Source of the DNA: Linepithema humile
Lineage: Eukaryota; Arthropoda; Insecta; Hymenoptera; Formicidae
Length of the DNA stretch: 64,000 nucleotides
Assembly: GCF_040581485.1 (NCBI RefSeq)
Contig: NC_090131.1
Span: 9,238,001-9,302,000, forward strand
Direction of reading: 5' to 3'
Below are positions 26,267 to 35,229 of this stretch, one piece after another. A model generated the notes under the pieces. The model saw only the letters and a program-made list of their open reading frames with translations, had not been told where the DNA came from and searched no databases. The position numbers and the translations under genes were made by a program. The stretch's first letter is position 1, and each line of letters begins with the position of its first letter.

Positions 26267-29106
26267 GCTCATTTGCAACAGTAACATAACTGAAAAATGA
26301 CGATTTTCTAGAAAAGAAGTTTTAATGTTTTAAATCATTATAATTTTGGTGAGAATATTATTTTGAAATGACATATTGGTATAATAACATATTGTAGTGA
26401 GACAAAAGTACTATCCCAAGGAGAACAACAGGTCTAAAAAACGTCTAATAGACGTCTATTAGCAGTAGAAGTAAGAACCATTTTTTCTATACTTCAATAA
26501 TTCAAAAATGGCACTTTGAGTTATGTCATTGTTGCAGCAAATGATCGATATATATTGCTGTAAAAAAATATACATAATTATTAATACAATACCATTTTTT
26601 TTTTACAAACACGATCGTATTTTACTCTAAGCATAAACAGTTTTGTTTTATATAGCTTTTTGTAACTTTTTTGCTCAATTATTCAATATTTTTTACAATC
26701 ATTGATATCGAATTATACATTAAATTATGCTTTCCCATTAATCCTGTCTCTCAAATACCATTTGACAAATGTGTCATCTGCAATGTCTAATTTTTGCTTA
26801 ATAATCGATTAATTTATCACGATTTTTCTTCTTTTACTTCTCGTTAATTTATTTGTTGAGACATTCGTATAGCATCTTGACGATCAAATCGATTATTTTG
26901 CATGCTTATCTCTTATCTTATAATTAATATAATTCATATATACGAGTACTCGTATAGTACATAAATACATTTGGATCTTCTAAATATAATTGAAATTAAT
27001 GCTAATATATTATAAAAAATAATAAAGAATAATAATTTGCAATTTATTTAAAAAGTTTGATCAGTTGTATAATGTTAGTATGATTTTTTTTAATAAACGC
27101 ATAAACATAATATAAATAAATAAGCTAGATTTCTGTTGAACATTTAATTAAGAAAAGTCATATTGATGATTATTGCTGTTGTACAAAAATTAGAACGTGA
27201 ATTAAAATTTAAGCCTGAAAGTAATGGTTTCGCGTTTGATGCTGTGGACGCTCAAGATCCAAGTGTACGTATGTATAATGTTGATGCTAACATGTAGCTG
27301 TGTGTGTTACGGGTTAGAATTACTTCAGTTGGCGCATCGTAGCGAGGCACATACTCCCGAAACTGTTGAAGAAAACGGTTCATTTGTCGACATTCTCATC
27401 TCGCTGCTGTGCGGCGTTGTTTGTAATAATGAACAATACAATAAGCCTGTAGGTAAGATAACATTTCCTGCTGCAAAATTGTTGTATCAGTTGCATTTTT
27501 CGTCATAATAATTATTGTAGAATAATGATTCATTTGATTATTAAAATGTAAAATATCTTTTCGCCAGCAGTGAACTGAAAGCGTGAATGTCAAAGTGAAG
27601 TTAGCACTCATTTAAATTTAAATTTAAATTTAAATTTGTGTTAAATTTATATACACTTATGTGTAAGTGCACACGCGCACACATACACACGCCACGCACG
27701 CACACATACACACGTGTGCGCGTACGCGTATTTAGATTTAATACTAATTTAAAATTAAAAAATATATAATAGGTAAAAATAGCATATAGAAAGAAATAGA
27801 TCAACTATTCAGTCTGCAATTTAACCGCATGCTTCTTCGATTAACAAAGTAATGATATATTATATTAACGAATCGCTTGATTCATAATACACAATTTAGT
27901 TGTATTATTATTATAAATTAATTCTAACATATTTAAAAAAATTAAAAATTTTATTTTGTTCTCAAAGCATTGTTATATTTTTAATAACTTTTTCTGTTTT
28001 ACACTTGAAATATGTTATAGACTAGTATCTTTTTGTGCCATTTTTACCTTATCCTTAATTTTATGTGTATTCGAATTTTATTGTTATATACATATACATG
28101 CAAATCTTGTGAAGAAAAAAATAACGATAGATAAAGATTTCATCTTCTAAAAAATATAATAAGTTTTTCTCTTAAATTGTAGATACTCATGATAAAGGGT
28201 TCAGCAAAGATATATGTCGCAGTATGGTTGCCATGTTAGATGTAGATCACTCTGGGAAACTCGGTTTTGAAGAATTCAAGACGCTATGGAACGACATTAG
28301 AAAGTGGAGAGTAAGTTTGAAATTTTTATGTACAATTATTTGTACTTTACCCATTCAAAAAGTATCTTTATGTTTTATCATTTGTAAGCGTATTATAAAT
28401 AATATATATTATATTATAAATAATAAATGTTTTAGGCTGTTTTCAAACTATACGATAGAGACGAATCGGGATATTTAAGTGCATTTGAATTACGACAAGC
28501 GTTAAATAGTGCAGGATACCGTTTAAACAATCATATTCTTAATATTTTGGTTCACCGTTATGGCACTAAAGACGGCAAGATTACGTTCGACGATTACATA
28601 ATGTGCGCTGTCAGACTCAAAACAATGATAGGTGAGCAAAACTTACTTTTATAATAATAAATCCGTATAATATTAATATTTACTTTTTTCGATATATAAT
28701 TACAAATAAAAGCTTGATCCACATTTGATAATCTTTTAGTCAGAAAAAGTGGATTAAGCAAATTGGTAGGAGCACTAACGGATCCTGATGTCGATAATAA
28801 GGGGGGTTTTGACCTGCTTTAATGCATTTTTTACCAAGATTCTTGAAACGGATCCAGCAAAATTGATTTTTTTTAACTTGGAAGGGGGGGGTTTTAACTC
28901 CAAACCCTCCCCTCCCCCTCCCCCCAGGATCCGCTAGTGGGTAGGAGACACAATAGATATCATCTTTATTTATTGATAAGCATAAAATATATATCATATT
29001 GATGCTATACTTTATTGCAGACATTTTCCGAGAAAGAGATCCGGATCAAACTAATACAGCTACGTTCACGATGGAAGAATGGATAGAAAAAACACTTTAT
29101 TCATAA
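9114..29106 (+). CDS. CalpA: Calpain (Ca2+-dependent cysteine protease), 3' 11 exons; 5' end outside window
   Basis: Exons: 9114-9364, 9435-9592, 10041-10258, 10343-10385, 12162-12206, 14711-14840, 27194-27264, 27329-27452, 28183-28310, 28436-28631, 29021-29106 (TAA). All joins keep phase and use GT-AG, giving about 482 residues. The first exon carries the end of the protease domain (SPEWRFIPDHEK, EFWMSFHDFTRHF), then the C2-like domain III (KRWEMSVFEGEW, ETFWHNPQYR, the acidic DDDDDKCTVIVALMQ). The last six exons form the penta-EF-hand domain: DVDHSGKLGFEEF, DRDESGYLSAFEL, KDGKITFDDY and the closing MEEWIEKTLYS. Exons 27194-27264 and 27329-27452 insert about 65 residues with a hydrophobic stretch after the first EF-hand. 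Drosophila CalpA also has a hydrophobic insertion in this domain, so CalpA is the best name. The catalytic Cys/His/Asn exons must lie left of the window. The 12.4-kb intron 14841-27193 is filled with transposons. AATAAA occurs at 29346-29351. Confidence 0.93.
10602..11073. mobile_element. Half of a CAGGGTG fold-back element (right arm lost)
   Basis: Starts TATACAGGGTGTCCC at 10602. From about 10790 it carries the same arm (AAAATCTAATAGCTGG... to GCATACTTTTTTT) that forms both arms of the complete elements at 18718-19596 and 24567-25445. At about 11070 a different element begins, and the second arm never appears, so this copy was cut by, or lost along with, the later insertion. Confidence 0.75.
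11074..11829. mobile_element. Palindromic MITE, mariner-like ends, inserted in an older element
   Basis: A near-complete inverted repeat of ~750 bp: the left arm (GGTGTCCCATCAAAAGTGG...) is mirrored by the right arm ending TTTTGGTGAGACACCCTG at 11829. The centre is around 11430-11480, where GTTGGCCATATCGCAGG-type sequence mirrors ATATGACCAACTTC. A TA follows the right end. No coding capacity is visible. Confidence 0.8.
12230..12570. repeat. GC-richer intronic segment with inverted ~35-bp arms
   Basis: The stretch TGCGTACTTCCATTGAAATA at about 12305 followed by TATACCATACTGGAA recurs inverted at about 12534-12568 (TTCCAGTATGGTATATATTT, then CAATGCGTACTTC). It is less AT-rich than its surroundings. 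This may be a degraded fold-back element; no terminal duplication could be found. Confidence 0.4.
12570..13473 (+). other. Calpain intron, AT-rich, no feature
   Basis: AT-rich intronic DNA with a poly-A/T region at 12780-12960 that is weakly self-complementary. No exon, RNA gene or clear repeat boundary is seen. Confidence 0.4.
13474..14058 (+). mobile_element. Deleted Tc1/mariner-like element with transposase 3' remnant
   Basis: Inverted ends: CAGAGTGTTTCAAAAATACA at 13474 is mirrored by TGTATTTTTGAAAGG near 14030-14058, and the inner TCAGAAACCAA block is also mirrored. Between them (about 13630-13890) lies the decayed end of a transposase: words matching CLASTLT, LIGFLSVGSFKIFD and MQHARN fit the 'SPDL-x-PLDFFLWGHLK' block and the 'HFEHLL' end of insect mariner-like transposases, but frameshifts and stops break it up. 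Only the C-terminal quarter of the gene remains. Confidence 0.65.
14891..15060. repeat. Left arm of a CAGGGT fold-back family (mate at 17935-18112)
   Basis: Begins TATACAGGGTCTTGCATTG at 14891, contains AAATGTCGAAGTTACAATAG, and ends ACATGGAACATGGGATACAG. The same sequence is found inverted at 17935-18112, so the 3.2 kb between is enclosed by inverted arms. A third copy lies at 61852-62040. Confidence 0.65.
15058..15235 (-). pseudogene. Mariner-like transposase C-terminal scrap
   Basis: A CAGGGTGGCACACG terminus at 15058 is followed by AT-rich DNA. On the minus strand at about 15170-15232 the sequence reads CIHLEEVVRRNGGHIKHIIP and a stop, matching in style the C-terminal 'cI-x-x-GGHFEHL' ending of insect mariner-like transposases. 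The rest of the gene is missing. Confidence 0.45.
15586..15690 (+). repeat. Unoccupied relative of the 21725/22355 insertion sites
   Basis: AGCTTATAAGAGAAATTTTC to AAAGTGGCCCTTAGCGGTCG. The same sequence occurs at 21725-21806 plus 22322-22357, where it is interrupted by the 21807-22321 element and then by the 22358-24552 element. Here both target sites (GTTAGAGT and CCCTTAG) are uninterrupted. Confidence 0.75.
15830..16700. repeat. Large palindrome with 32-bp tandem repeats in both arms
   Basis: The left arm (TGCCTACATTGCCATTTGCC, 15848 on) mirrors the right arm ending TGGCAAATGGGAATGTAGGCA (about 16670-16690). Each arm contains a tandem array of a 32-bp unit: left 15951-15982, 15983-16014, 16015-16046 and a partial; right, inverted, 16413-16444, 16445-16476, 16477-16508, 16509-16540. 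Units differ by one to a few bases, mostly GTGC/GCGC. The centre (about 16050-16400) also has inverted pieces. No coding sequence is likely. Confidence 0.85.
17199..17269. mobile_element. 71-bp hairpin MITE, CCCAGGGAGAA family
   Basis: CCCAGGGAGAACAATAGGTC at one end and GACCTGTTGTTCTCCCTGGG at the other; the whole unit is a hairpin around ATAATA. Relatives lie at 26415-26470 (one arm) and 47935-48059. Confidence 0.75.
17935..18112. repeat. Right arm mate of 14891-15060
   Basis: Reverse complement of the arm at 14891-15060, with scattered differences. It ends at TATATACAGGGTGT, where the next element (18113) begins. Confidence 0.6.
18113..20718. mobile_element. 2.6-kb fold-back element hosting a nested 879-bp element
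   Basis: Starts CAGGGTGTACCATAATATGT at 18113; the far end ATGAAGTGGGTCCCACATA-type sequence near 20690-20718 is its mirror. Arms of about 190 bp match with decay (CCAAAAATGCTTTATTAAAA on the left, TTTTTAATATAGCATTTTTGG on the right). A complete second element (18718-19596) sits inside. A 68-codon open frame at 18351-18557 shows no domain I recognise. Confidence 0.65.
18718..19596. mobile_element. 879-bp palindromic CAGGGTG element, complete
   Basis: CAGGGTGGGCCATTTTAATC at the left and GGGACACCCTG at the right, flanked by TA on both sides. The arms mirror each other nearly to the centre at about 19130-19185. The mirrored arms explain why the same short open frame appears on opposite strands at 18930-19133 and 19187-19384; it is not a gene. 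Same length (879 bp) and inner arms as 24567-25445, but different outer arms. Confidence 0.85.
20722..21722. mobile_element. Repeat element starting CACGGACTAAGGAATAG
   Basis: The left end CACGGACTAAGGAATAGGGG and the right end CGTCCCTCTATTCCTA look like terminal inverted repeats with decay at the right. A related partial copy lies at 52605-53116, where the right end CTATTCCTTAGTCCGTG is intact. Shared inner landmarks are CGCCGCAAACGTG and AACGAATATGG. The interior is AT-rich and non-coding. Confidence 0.55.
21807..22321. mobile_element. 515-bp MITE with 8-bp target duplication (hAT-like)
   Basis: Terminal inverted repeats CACGGTGTAAGAATATAA / TTATATTCTTACACCGTG. An 8-bp direct duplication GTTAAAGT lies at 21799-21806 and 22322-22329. 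An 8-bp duplication is typical of hAT elements. Inner landmarks are ACAACAAATTTTTGTG and TGACATGCCTTAACTATGAC. Sister copies: 22653-23199 (inverted) and 50850-51707 (truncated). Confidence 0.85.
22372..22644. mobile_element. 273-bp MITE with 9-bp target duplication (Mutator-like)
   Basis: Inverted ends CAAGATCTATAGAGAGAAGG and CCTTCTCTCTATAGATCTTG. A 9-bp duplication GTTTCAACC lies at 22363-22371 and 22645-22653. Nine-base duplications are the Mutator-like rule. The interior is GC-rich with mirrored AACAGAAGCTATCTCAGACA / AGCTACTGTTTGTC pieces. A left-end fragment of the same family lies at 35275-35324. Confidence 0.8.
22653..23199. mobile_element. 547-bp hAT-like MITE, inverted sister of 21807-22321
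   Basis: Ends CACGGTGTAAGAATATAA and the inverse; 8-bp duplication GTTTCAAC at 22645-22652 and 23200-23207. It is inverted relative to the sister at 21807 and close in sequence throughout, with an extra ATTTCTATATATGTATATAT stretch near 23065-23095 that the 50850 copy shares. Confidence 0.85.
23618..23746. mobile_element. Short hairpin element, GCGTTCAGCAGAACAA ends
   Basis: GCGTTCAGCAGAACAA near 23620 and TTGTTCTGCTGAACGC ending near 23742. The inner part is also partly mirrored (AACCAACAAATCAACG). About 127 bp. The target duplication is not clear. Confidence 0.6.
23841..24419. mobile_element. 579-bp MITE with ~105-bp perfect-looking inverted ends
   Basis: GGCTGCGTTCCCATTTCGTC at the left and its mirror GACGAAATGGGAACGCAGCC at the right. 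The inverted match runs on through ATACTGCACTGGAGAAGCG to GACTGGCTAGTGACA. An ATA duplication (3 bp) borders it at 23838-23840 and 24420-24422. The middle is AT-rich. The ends contain GGCCGCCATTTTG, a YY1-like motif, which is only a chance similarity as far as can be told. Confidence 0.8.
24567..25445. mobile_element. 879-bp palindromic element, complete
   Basis: CAGCGTGTGTCAAAAGTTCC at the left, GGAACTTTTGACACACTCTG at the right, flanked by TA. Fully mirrored arms with a short centre near 25000-25040. It shares the inner arms (TTAGATTTTGGAATCAAAAA... CATAACTCGAAAAGTAC) with 18718-19596 and 10602-11073, but the outer ~200 bp are different. Confidence 0.85.
25450..26087. mobile_element. Fold-back element abutting the previous one
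   Basis: CAGAGTGGTCCATTTAAGTT at 25450 is mirrored both at about 25680-25795 (ending ...GATGTGCTAATTAAATGCC) and at the true right end, GCCAACTTAAATGGACCACCC at about 26064-26084. So a first palindrome of ~345 bp is followed by one extra right-hand arm. The left end is separated from the neighbouring element only by TATA. Confidence 0.7.
26107..26267. repeat. Microsatellites (TA)n then (CA)n
   Basis: A TA run at about 26107-26145 passes into CA/CG dinucleotides at 26148-26267. Open frames on all sides of this array (Thr-His, Cys-Val and Ile-Tyr repeats) are artefacts. Confidence 0.97.
26268..27193 (+). other. Calpain intron 3' part, AT-rich
   Basis: AT-rich intronic DNA. At 26415-26470 one arm of the CCCAGGGAGAA hairpin family is present (CCCAAGGAGAACAACAGGTC, then ACGTCTAATAGACGTCTA), without a second arm. 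No exon is seen until the acceptor at 27191-27193. Confidence 0.5.
27604..27740. repeat. Simple repeats: TTTAAA-type and CA/CG tracts
   Basis: AATTTAAATTTAAATTTAAA at about 27613-27637 and an alternating purine-pyrimidine CA/CG/TA tract at about 27660-27730, both inside the calpain intron 27453-28182. Confidence 0.85.
28773..28940. repeat. Interspersed repeat in calpain intron, ACTAACGGATCCTG ends
   Basis: ACTAACGGATCCTG at about 28774 and CAGGATCCGCTAGT at about 28926-28939 are inverted. The strand has G and C runs, including CCCTCCCCTCCCCCTCCCCC. This looks like a short non-coding mobile repeat; the minus-strand open frame over it (28740-29024) is not a gene. Confidence 0.5.
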
Positions 29107-29978
29107 TAAAATATAAATATATATGCGATTTGCGATAATACTTCATCTTAAATTTACAAATTTCTCTGATACTAATATAATGATAACAATCGTAATAAGT
29201 ATTTTTTTATGAAAAAAAAAGAAAGTATTTTTAGATACATTTGGAAGATAATGTGCATATGTTTAAATCTATTAATTTTCTTCTCTTCAATCATTGTTTT
29301 TGAGTAAGGAAACATTAACATTTAAATGTCTGCAGCCCATGTTCAAATAAAGCCATCTTTATCTCCTTAACTGAAACATTCGTTTGATAGGCAAACATTT
29401 TACAAATATTTATCACTATGAACAAATACATATCTTATAATGATTTTACAATTTTTATTTTTATTTGTACAGTTTTCATGATAATAATTCTTAATACTTA
29501 ATTTTTTAACTGGGAAAACAATTAAATGCGTTAAGAATGAAAGTAGACGAAAAATGTCACAGAATAAATTAGATTTTAGAATTATTTTATTTATGAAAGA
29601 AATAGAATTCCCATTTTTAAGTCAGGTGTTCCTAGCAATGCAGCTAAAAAGGACATTCCAGTCAAATGATTTACATGAATAAGAGTGTTTCATCTAAAGG
29701 AGAGAAAAACATTTTTCTTACTTTCGATAATATTATCTTTATACATTTTTTTATATTGTACTATATAGCAACAAGACTAGAAAATTCGATTAATGTAAAA
29801 AAATTTGTTTCCACTTAAAACATACCTTATATAATATTCAGGACGTTATTCAGATCATTTTGATAACTTATTGTATACGCAGACGATATCATGTGCCTTA
29901 TTATATTTTAATTAATTTCAACACTGTTATATTACGAAAATGTATTATTAAAATATATGTAATGTATTGAAATATATA
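29107..29978. other. Calpain 3' UTR and intergenic DNA
   Basis: AT-rich. A poly(A) signal AATAAA at 29346-29351 is the most likely calpain 3' end; another AATAAA overlaps the stop codon at 29105-29110 and is less likely to be used. No other gene is seen. Confidence 0.5.
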
Positions 29979-30130
29979 CAAGGTGTCCGATTTTAAATAA
30001 TGCACCTAAATATTTCGAAAATGAGATACTTTTAGAAAAGTAGTCGAGCAGATGAGAGTTATGCAGTTACAGAGAGACATAAAATTACCTTAATTTTATT
30101 TTAAATTTTTCCAAGGCTAGATCAAAGTCA
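29979..30130. repeat. Single arm of a CAAGGTGTCC fold-back family
   Basis: CAAGGTGTCCGATTTTAAAT followed by AATGCACCTAAATATTTCG. Its mirror-type arm is found only far away, at about 37440-37518 (CATATTTAGGTGCATTATTT then AATATGGGACATTGTA), so both are probably remnants of separate copies. Confidence 0.5.
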
Positions 30131-30869
30131 ATTTGAATTTTTTTCCAAATGGCACTGTATTTTTGGCATTTTTTAAATTTATTCTTTTCTGAACTCACAA
30201 TTAATAAATCACAATTTTAGTTAAAATTAACTTAAGTTTGATAATTTATCTATATTTAAATATTAGTCTTTTAAAACATAAAACAAAAAAAGACAGATAA
30301 TTACAATTAACTTTAATTAATGTGTAGCAAAATTCGAACATTTGTTGACTATATTTACAAAATTTTATTTTAAATATAGATTATATGTTCAAAATTTTCT
30401 CCAAACATTGATAATTTGCATCAAATAGATTAATGCAAAATGTGCAAAAAATTGCATTTAAAATATAAAATTTAAAATAAAAAACAGAATTCAAATGTAG
30501 AAAACAAATACAAATATATTTACACCGAAATAAAAGATATATGCACATACACACATAGATGTCTTATTTAAAAAAATTATATATATATATGGTGTCCCAT
30601 TTTAAATGACGACCTTAAATATCTTTTGAACAATGCATTTTATAGAAAAATGTTTCATATAAAAGTTGGAGGATTCAAAGGAAGCCAATAGATAATCTTA
30701 TTAGATTTTGAGTCCAGGGTTTGTATTGGGCCCAATAGGACCTAAGTCCATTTTTCACTGCAGATTTGGATTCTATAGCTCAAAATAAAACAATTTTGTT
30801 CTTGGTCATTTTTTGCTAAACTCTCTCCAACAGGCCCAAAACGTTGTTCGAAGTTATTATTATGTGCCA

Positions 30870-31570
30870 GAGCTAGACTTTGGTGCTTATATTTAATGTT
30901 TACAACAATATATATATTACAATAATATATAATAATATACTATATAAGACAAACGTTTCGGCCTTTGGTTTAGGCTATCCTCAGTATAATCTTTAACATT
31001 TAATACTTGCATAGACAAATTAATTTTAAAATAAAAACGCTAAGTTAGATGCAAACTATAATCATGCTTGTACAATTCTATGGTTGAGGTAGTAATCATT
31101 GTTTATCTGATAGTAGTGCTCAATAAAACGTAAGGATTTAAAATTTTTTTTCCGGAGACATTAACGAACATGTTATTCAACAAATCCATCAATCTCATTG
31201 CCTAATCGACCGTGTTGGAAATGAAAATCTTTTTTTTCAACATACGGTCGATCAGACAATGAGATTAATGGATTTGTTGAATAACATGCTCGTTAATGTT
31301 TCTGGAAAAAAAAATTTTTTAATCTTCACGTTTATTGAGCACTGCTGTACTTATCAGATAAACAATGATTACTACTTCAACGATAGAATTATACAAGCAT
31401 GATGTAGTTTGCGTCTAACTTAGCGTTTTTATTTTAAAATTAATCTGCCCATGCGAGCATTAAATATTAAAGATTACACTAAGGATGGCCTCAACCAAAG
31501 GCCGAACGTTTGTTATATAGTATATGTATATTATTGTAAACATTAAATATGAACACCAAGGTCTAGCTCT
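30870..31570. mobile_element. ~700-bp palindrome nested in the 1.8-kb element
   Basis: AGAGCTAGACTTTGGTGCTT at the left mirrors AACACCAAGGTCTAGCTCT at the right. The arms are long and well kept, e.g. AAACGTTTCGGCCTTTGGTT vs CAACCAAAGGCCGAACGTTT; the centre is near 31215-31240 between AATCGACCGTGTTGG and CAACATACGGTCGA. A single-strand hairpin of this size would be very stable. Confidence 0.85.
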
Positions 31571-31631
31571 TATTGTTAGCTCTTATATATTTAAATTATT
31601 TGTTTAATTAAAAGAGCCCTCTTCCTTCTAA

Positions 31632-31633
31632 TT

Positions 31634-31664
<31 letters not shown>

Positions 31665-31905
31665 CATTATCATTATCATTATCATTATCATTATCATTAT
31701 CATTATCATTATCATTATCATTATCATTATCATTATCATTATCATTATCATTATCATTATCATTATCATTATCATTATCATTATCATTATCATTATCATT
31801 ATCATTATCATTATCATTATCATTATCATTATCATTATCATTATCATTATCATTATCATTATCATTATCATTATCATTATCATTATCATTATCATTATCA
31901 TTATC

Positions 31906-31985
<80 letters not shown>
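31632..31985. repeat. (ATCATT)n hexanucleotide array, ~350 bp
   Basis: More than 45 units of ATCATT in a row to about 31925, then (ATT)n to about 31972, then ATCATT again. Frames across it read Met-Ile or Asp-Asn repeats on the minus strand; these are artefacts of the repeat. Confidence 0.98.
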
Positions 31986-32581
31986 GTAATTCATTACAAA
32001 ACGTCGATTTTTGGGCATACAATCCCAAAACTGATGGGTTCTAAAAAAAATTATGTACTTTAAGGTTTGGAGATGGCGATCTGATGGTTAGATTGAATGC
32101 TGAGTCTAAGTCCCAAGTTAAGCCCAATAAGGATTGACTCGCGTTATGATTCTGCTAATAATTAGGAACCAAAATCAAATCAATCTATCAAAAACACAAA
32201 CTGTTTGAATTGAAGACGTTAAACCTGGATCAGTGATAAGAAATTAGTAGGCTTTATCTAAAAAATCGACCTGGGCCTTGGGACCCCGGACCCAAAATCT
32301 AATAAGATCATCTATTAGCCCTCTTTTGATCCCTCCAACTTTTATATGAAACATTTTTCTTTAAAATGCATTGTTCAAGAGATATTCGAGGTCGTCATTT
32401 AAATGGGACATTGTATAAAATTAGTCATTTTTGTCATGACTTTGAACACATTGAAATGGAAAAAGAAGTGTATCATGACATTATTTATACGCTATTTATA
32501 TATAAAAATAAACGGTGAATTGCTACTTGAAATATATGATAGAAGTGAAGTTAGGATGGTCATGTAATATCCATACATCAT

Positions 32582-34916
32582 TCATTTCACTGTCTCTTTT
32601 ATGCCAGTCAATTTTGCACTTATATCCCACAGGCGGAGCGCTGTTTCAGAATCCAAATCTTTTTTCGAGACGTAAAGTTTACAATCACGATACAGATGTC
32701 CACTTTCTTCGGATAATAAAGATTCTGTTGCACAATGCAATACTGTTTGCGCACCCTATAAGTATAGATAGGTAATAAAACAAACTTGAAAGACGATATA
32801 TTAGAATATATATATATTATGCACAATATTGGAAAAATTATTTAATAAAAATTTTTAACTCTTAGAGATGCAAAATATTATAACGTCTCGAAATCAATAT
32901 AATATTTTAAAACAAGCTATTGTACAATTGTATATTAGGCTGTTTGAAAAGTTTCTCTAATTTTATTTTTATAGAAAAAAAAAATTTGAAAATTTTCCAA
33001 ACAGTTCAATAAATTGCTTCTTAATTTTCATGACTACAAAAATATCTGTGCTTTCTAAAGATTAAAAATGATAGGTTTATAATTGATATACTTACCTGAT
33101 TAGCAGTGCGTAGAAACATAAGCGCAACAGGTGAGAAAATAATATAATGAAACCAACTTCTCTTTACATTTCTGAATAGACCAGTGTAAGTAAATCCTGG
33201 ACATACCATATAGACGTTAACACCAGTATTTTCTATTCGTTTTGCAAGCTCAGCAGCAAAGTATGCATTTGCGAGTTTTGAATTACAATAGCCGGGATTC
33301 ATTCTACTCTTCACCGGCAATCCCCTCTCACCGTTTAAGTTTTCAAAATCTATTATTCCAGATTCCAGAAGCTTGGACGTCACTACTACTATTCTATATT
33401 TTATTTACACAAAAATTTGCATATTAATATCGTTTTATTATTCTAAAATATTACTTTAAGCTTACCTGCTGGGAGCGCTTTGCTTTAGGCGATCCAAAAG
33501 TAAATTGGTAAGCAGAAAGTGGCCCAAGTGATTTACTCCAAAATGAATCTCAAAACCATCTTTTGTCAATGCGCGATCTTTGAGTGGTGCATACACACCT
33601 GCATTATTAATCAATACATGAATTTTGGGAAAATTTCTTAACACTGCATTGGCAAACTCTCTGATTGACGAGAATGATGCAAGATCTAATTCCATTGGAA
33701 TCTGCACAATTAAAAATAGATAATTTGAAAAAGATGAGGGGAAAGAGGGGGGGAGGGGTTGTTCTTTATATATATATACATGTATGTAATGTTTATGTAA
33801 TATGTAGAGTGTCTACAATTTAGATAGCAAAACTTTTAGAAATATATTATATACAAAATTGTTACCATTTTTTGTTCACAATAAAATTTTATAAGCATTT
33901 ATTTTATTAAAAACATTGTAAGATCAATTTTTTTCTATAAAACAATATGCCTTTTATCAATGTTGCATGGACTGTCAACAATGTTTTTATAAAGAAAGGA
34001 TACATTTTTAAAATATTTTTATAATAATTTTTAAATATTTTTATAAGTAAATTCAGTGGAAGTATCAAATTGTAAATATAAAAATGTAGAAAATTCAAAT
34101 TAGAATAATGTGTATAGGCCACGCAATTGGTTCTTTTTTGTCAATTCATTGATATAATTACTGTTAAATTTTATTGCAAACAAAAAGTAGTTGTAATTTA
34201 GAAAAAACACATTTCTAAATGTTTTTTATTCTTATAATGTAGAGCAGAATATGCACCTAAAATTTGTCTGTCTGTATATTTAAAAAAATATTTTTTTATA
34301 TATTAAATTAATACAAAACAAATAACATAAAAATTAAGTTTCACAACTCAACTCAATCATTTAATCTATAAAAGATTGCAAAGTTTCTTTTTTAAATCAT
34401 GAAAATCATGCTTCATAGAAAATAATGTATTGGTTTGTTTGAATAATTTTCTAGTTTTTCTTCTATAAAAATAAAATTTAAAAAACTAGAAAGTATTTTT
34501 GAATAACTCATATATGTTTAATATATAACTTAATTGAAAATATTATAAGTTTGAAACGTTACAACGTCTTGCGGCTCTCTAAATATTAAAAAGAGAATTA
34601 GTCTAAATTATCTTAACAAAGTTAATATTGTTTAATTTTTTACCAATTCGCCAGTCGGTATTTTACTACGTATCTCAGCTATTACATTCTTAGCACTCTG
34701 TACATCTCTGCAGGCCATAATGACTGTGGCTTTTCGTTTAATAAGTTCCTTCACAGTCTCCTTACCGATACCAGAATTAGCGCCTGTTACAAGAAATACC
34801 TGGCCTTGCAGATTACTGGTACTCTTGCATCTACCCCAAGTGCGCTCACGACATTTGCGAAGCAAGCCAATGATCAACACCATTGGTAAAATAAAGTAAC
34901 ACCACGAGGATACCAT
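32582..34916 (-). CDS. Retinol dehydrogenase 11-14-like short-chain dehydrogenase
   Basis: Exons (transcript order): 34916-34644, 33701-33466, 33393-33096, 32755-32582; total 981 nt, 326 aa, all GT-AG and phase-matched. An N-terminal hydrophobic segment (FILPMVLIIGLL, residues ~8-19) should anchor it in a membrane, probably the ER. The Rossmann motif TGANSGIG lies at ~residues 44-51, CRD follows the second strand, NNAG at ~120, and the active-site YCNSK at ~205 with VVVTS as the catalytic-strand counterpart. The tail has GAQTVLHCA and SGHLYRDCK, typical of RDH11/12/13/14-type proteins that use NADPH to interconvert retinal/retinol or lipid aldehydes. The exact substrate and orthologue cannot be fixed by eye. 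The start is the first ATG, ahead of the anchor. Confidence 0.93.
33702..34643 (-). other. Intron 1 of the SDR gene, AT-rich
   Basis: A 942-bp intron with a purine-rich GAGGGGAAAGAGGGGGGGAG patch at about 33736-33757 (plus strand) and otherwise A/T-rich. No other feature. Confidence 0.6.
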
Positions 34917-35229
34917 GTTGACGTCCGGCTTTGACTTTATAACATGAGGTAATCGTGATAATTATTCTGGATGAAGCGCGTAGATAACAATGACTAGCCT
35001 TAGATATGACTGCTATTACATATTAAGCATGATTATGTGGTCGCTCGAATAATTTGAATCGATAAAGCAATCTTTCGTGCTTCTCTTGTTTCAGCTAATA
35101 TATAGTGCGTAATAACAGCATGATTATAACAGCCAAAACCATAGTACAAAGAAAATTAGATAGAGTGGAAAGTTCCATACAGTCCCATAAAAGCGCTATG
35201 CACTTTTGCGTTACATCAGTGAACTCTAT

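Larger units (their letters stand above)
30589..32413. mobile_element. 1.8-kb palindromic element with nested palindrome and hexanucleotide array
   Basis: The outer arms GGTGTCCCATTTTAAATGAC (30591) and GTCATTTAAATGGGACATTG (to about 32413) are mirrored for ~150-200 bp each side (AACAATGCATTTTATAGAAA vs its inverse). Inside is a second, separate palindrome at 30870-31570 and the (ATCATT)n array at 31632-31985. No coding sequence. Confidence 0.75.

Noticed and set aside
26027..26300. Thr-His and Cys-Val repeat proteins
   Set aside because: Artefacts of the (CA)n microsatellite in all frames.
28740..29024. 94-codon minus-strand frame with PGGRGRGG
   Set aside because: It overlaps a calpain intron and exon 11 on the other strand and derives from a GC-run interspersed repeat.
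31591..32028. Open frames of 136-145 codons on the minus strand across the (ATCATT)n array
   Set aside because: Pure product of a hexanucleotide repeat; no start context, splice sites or flanking coding sequence.
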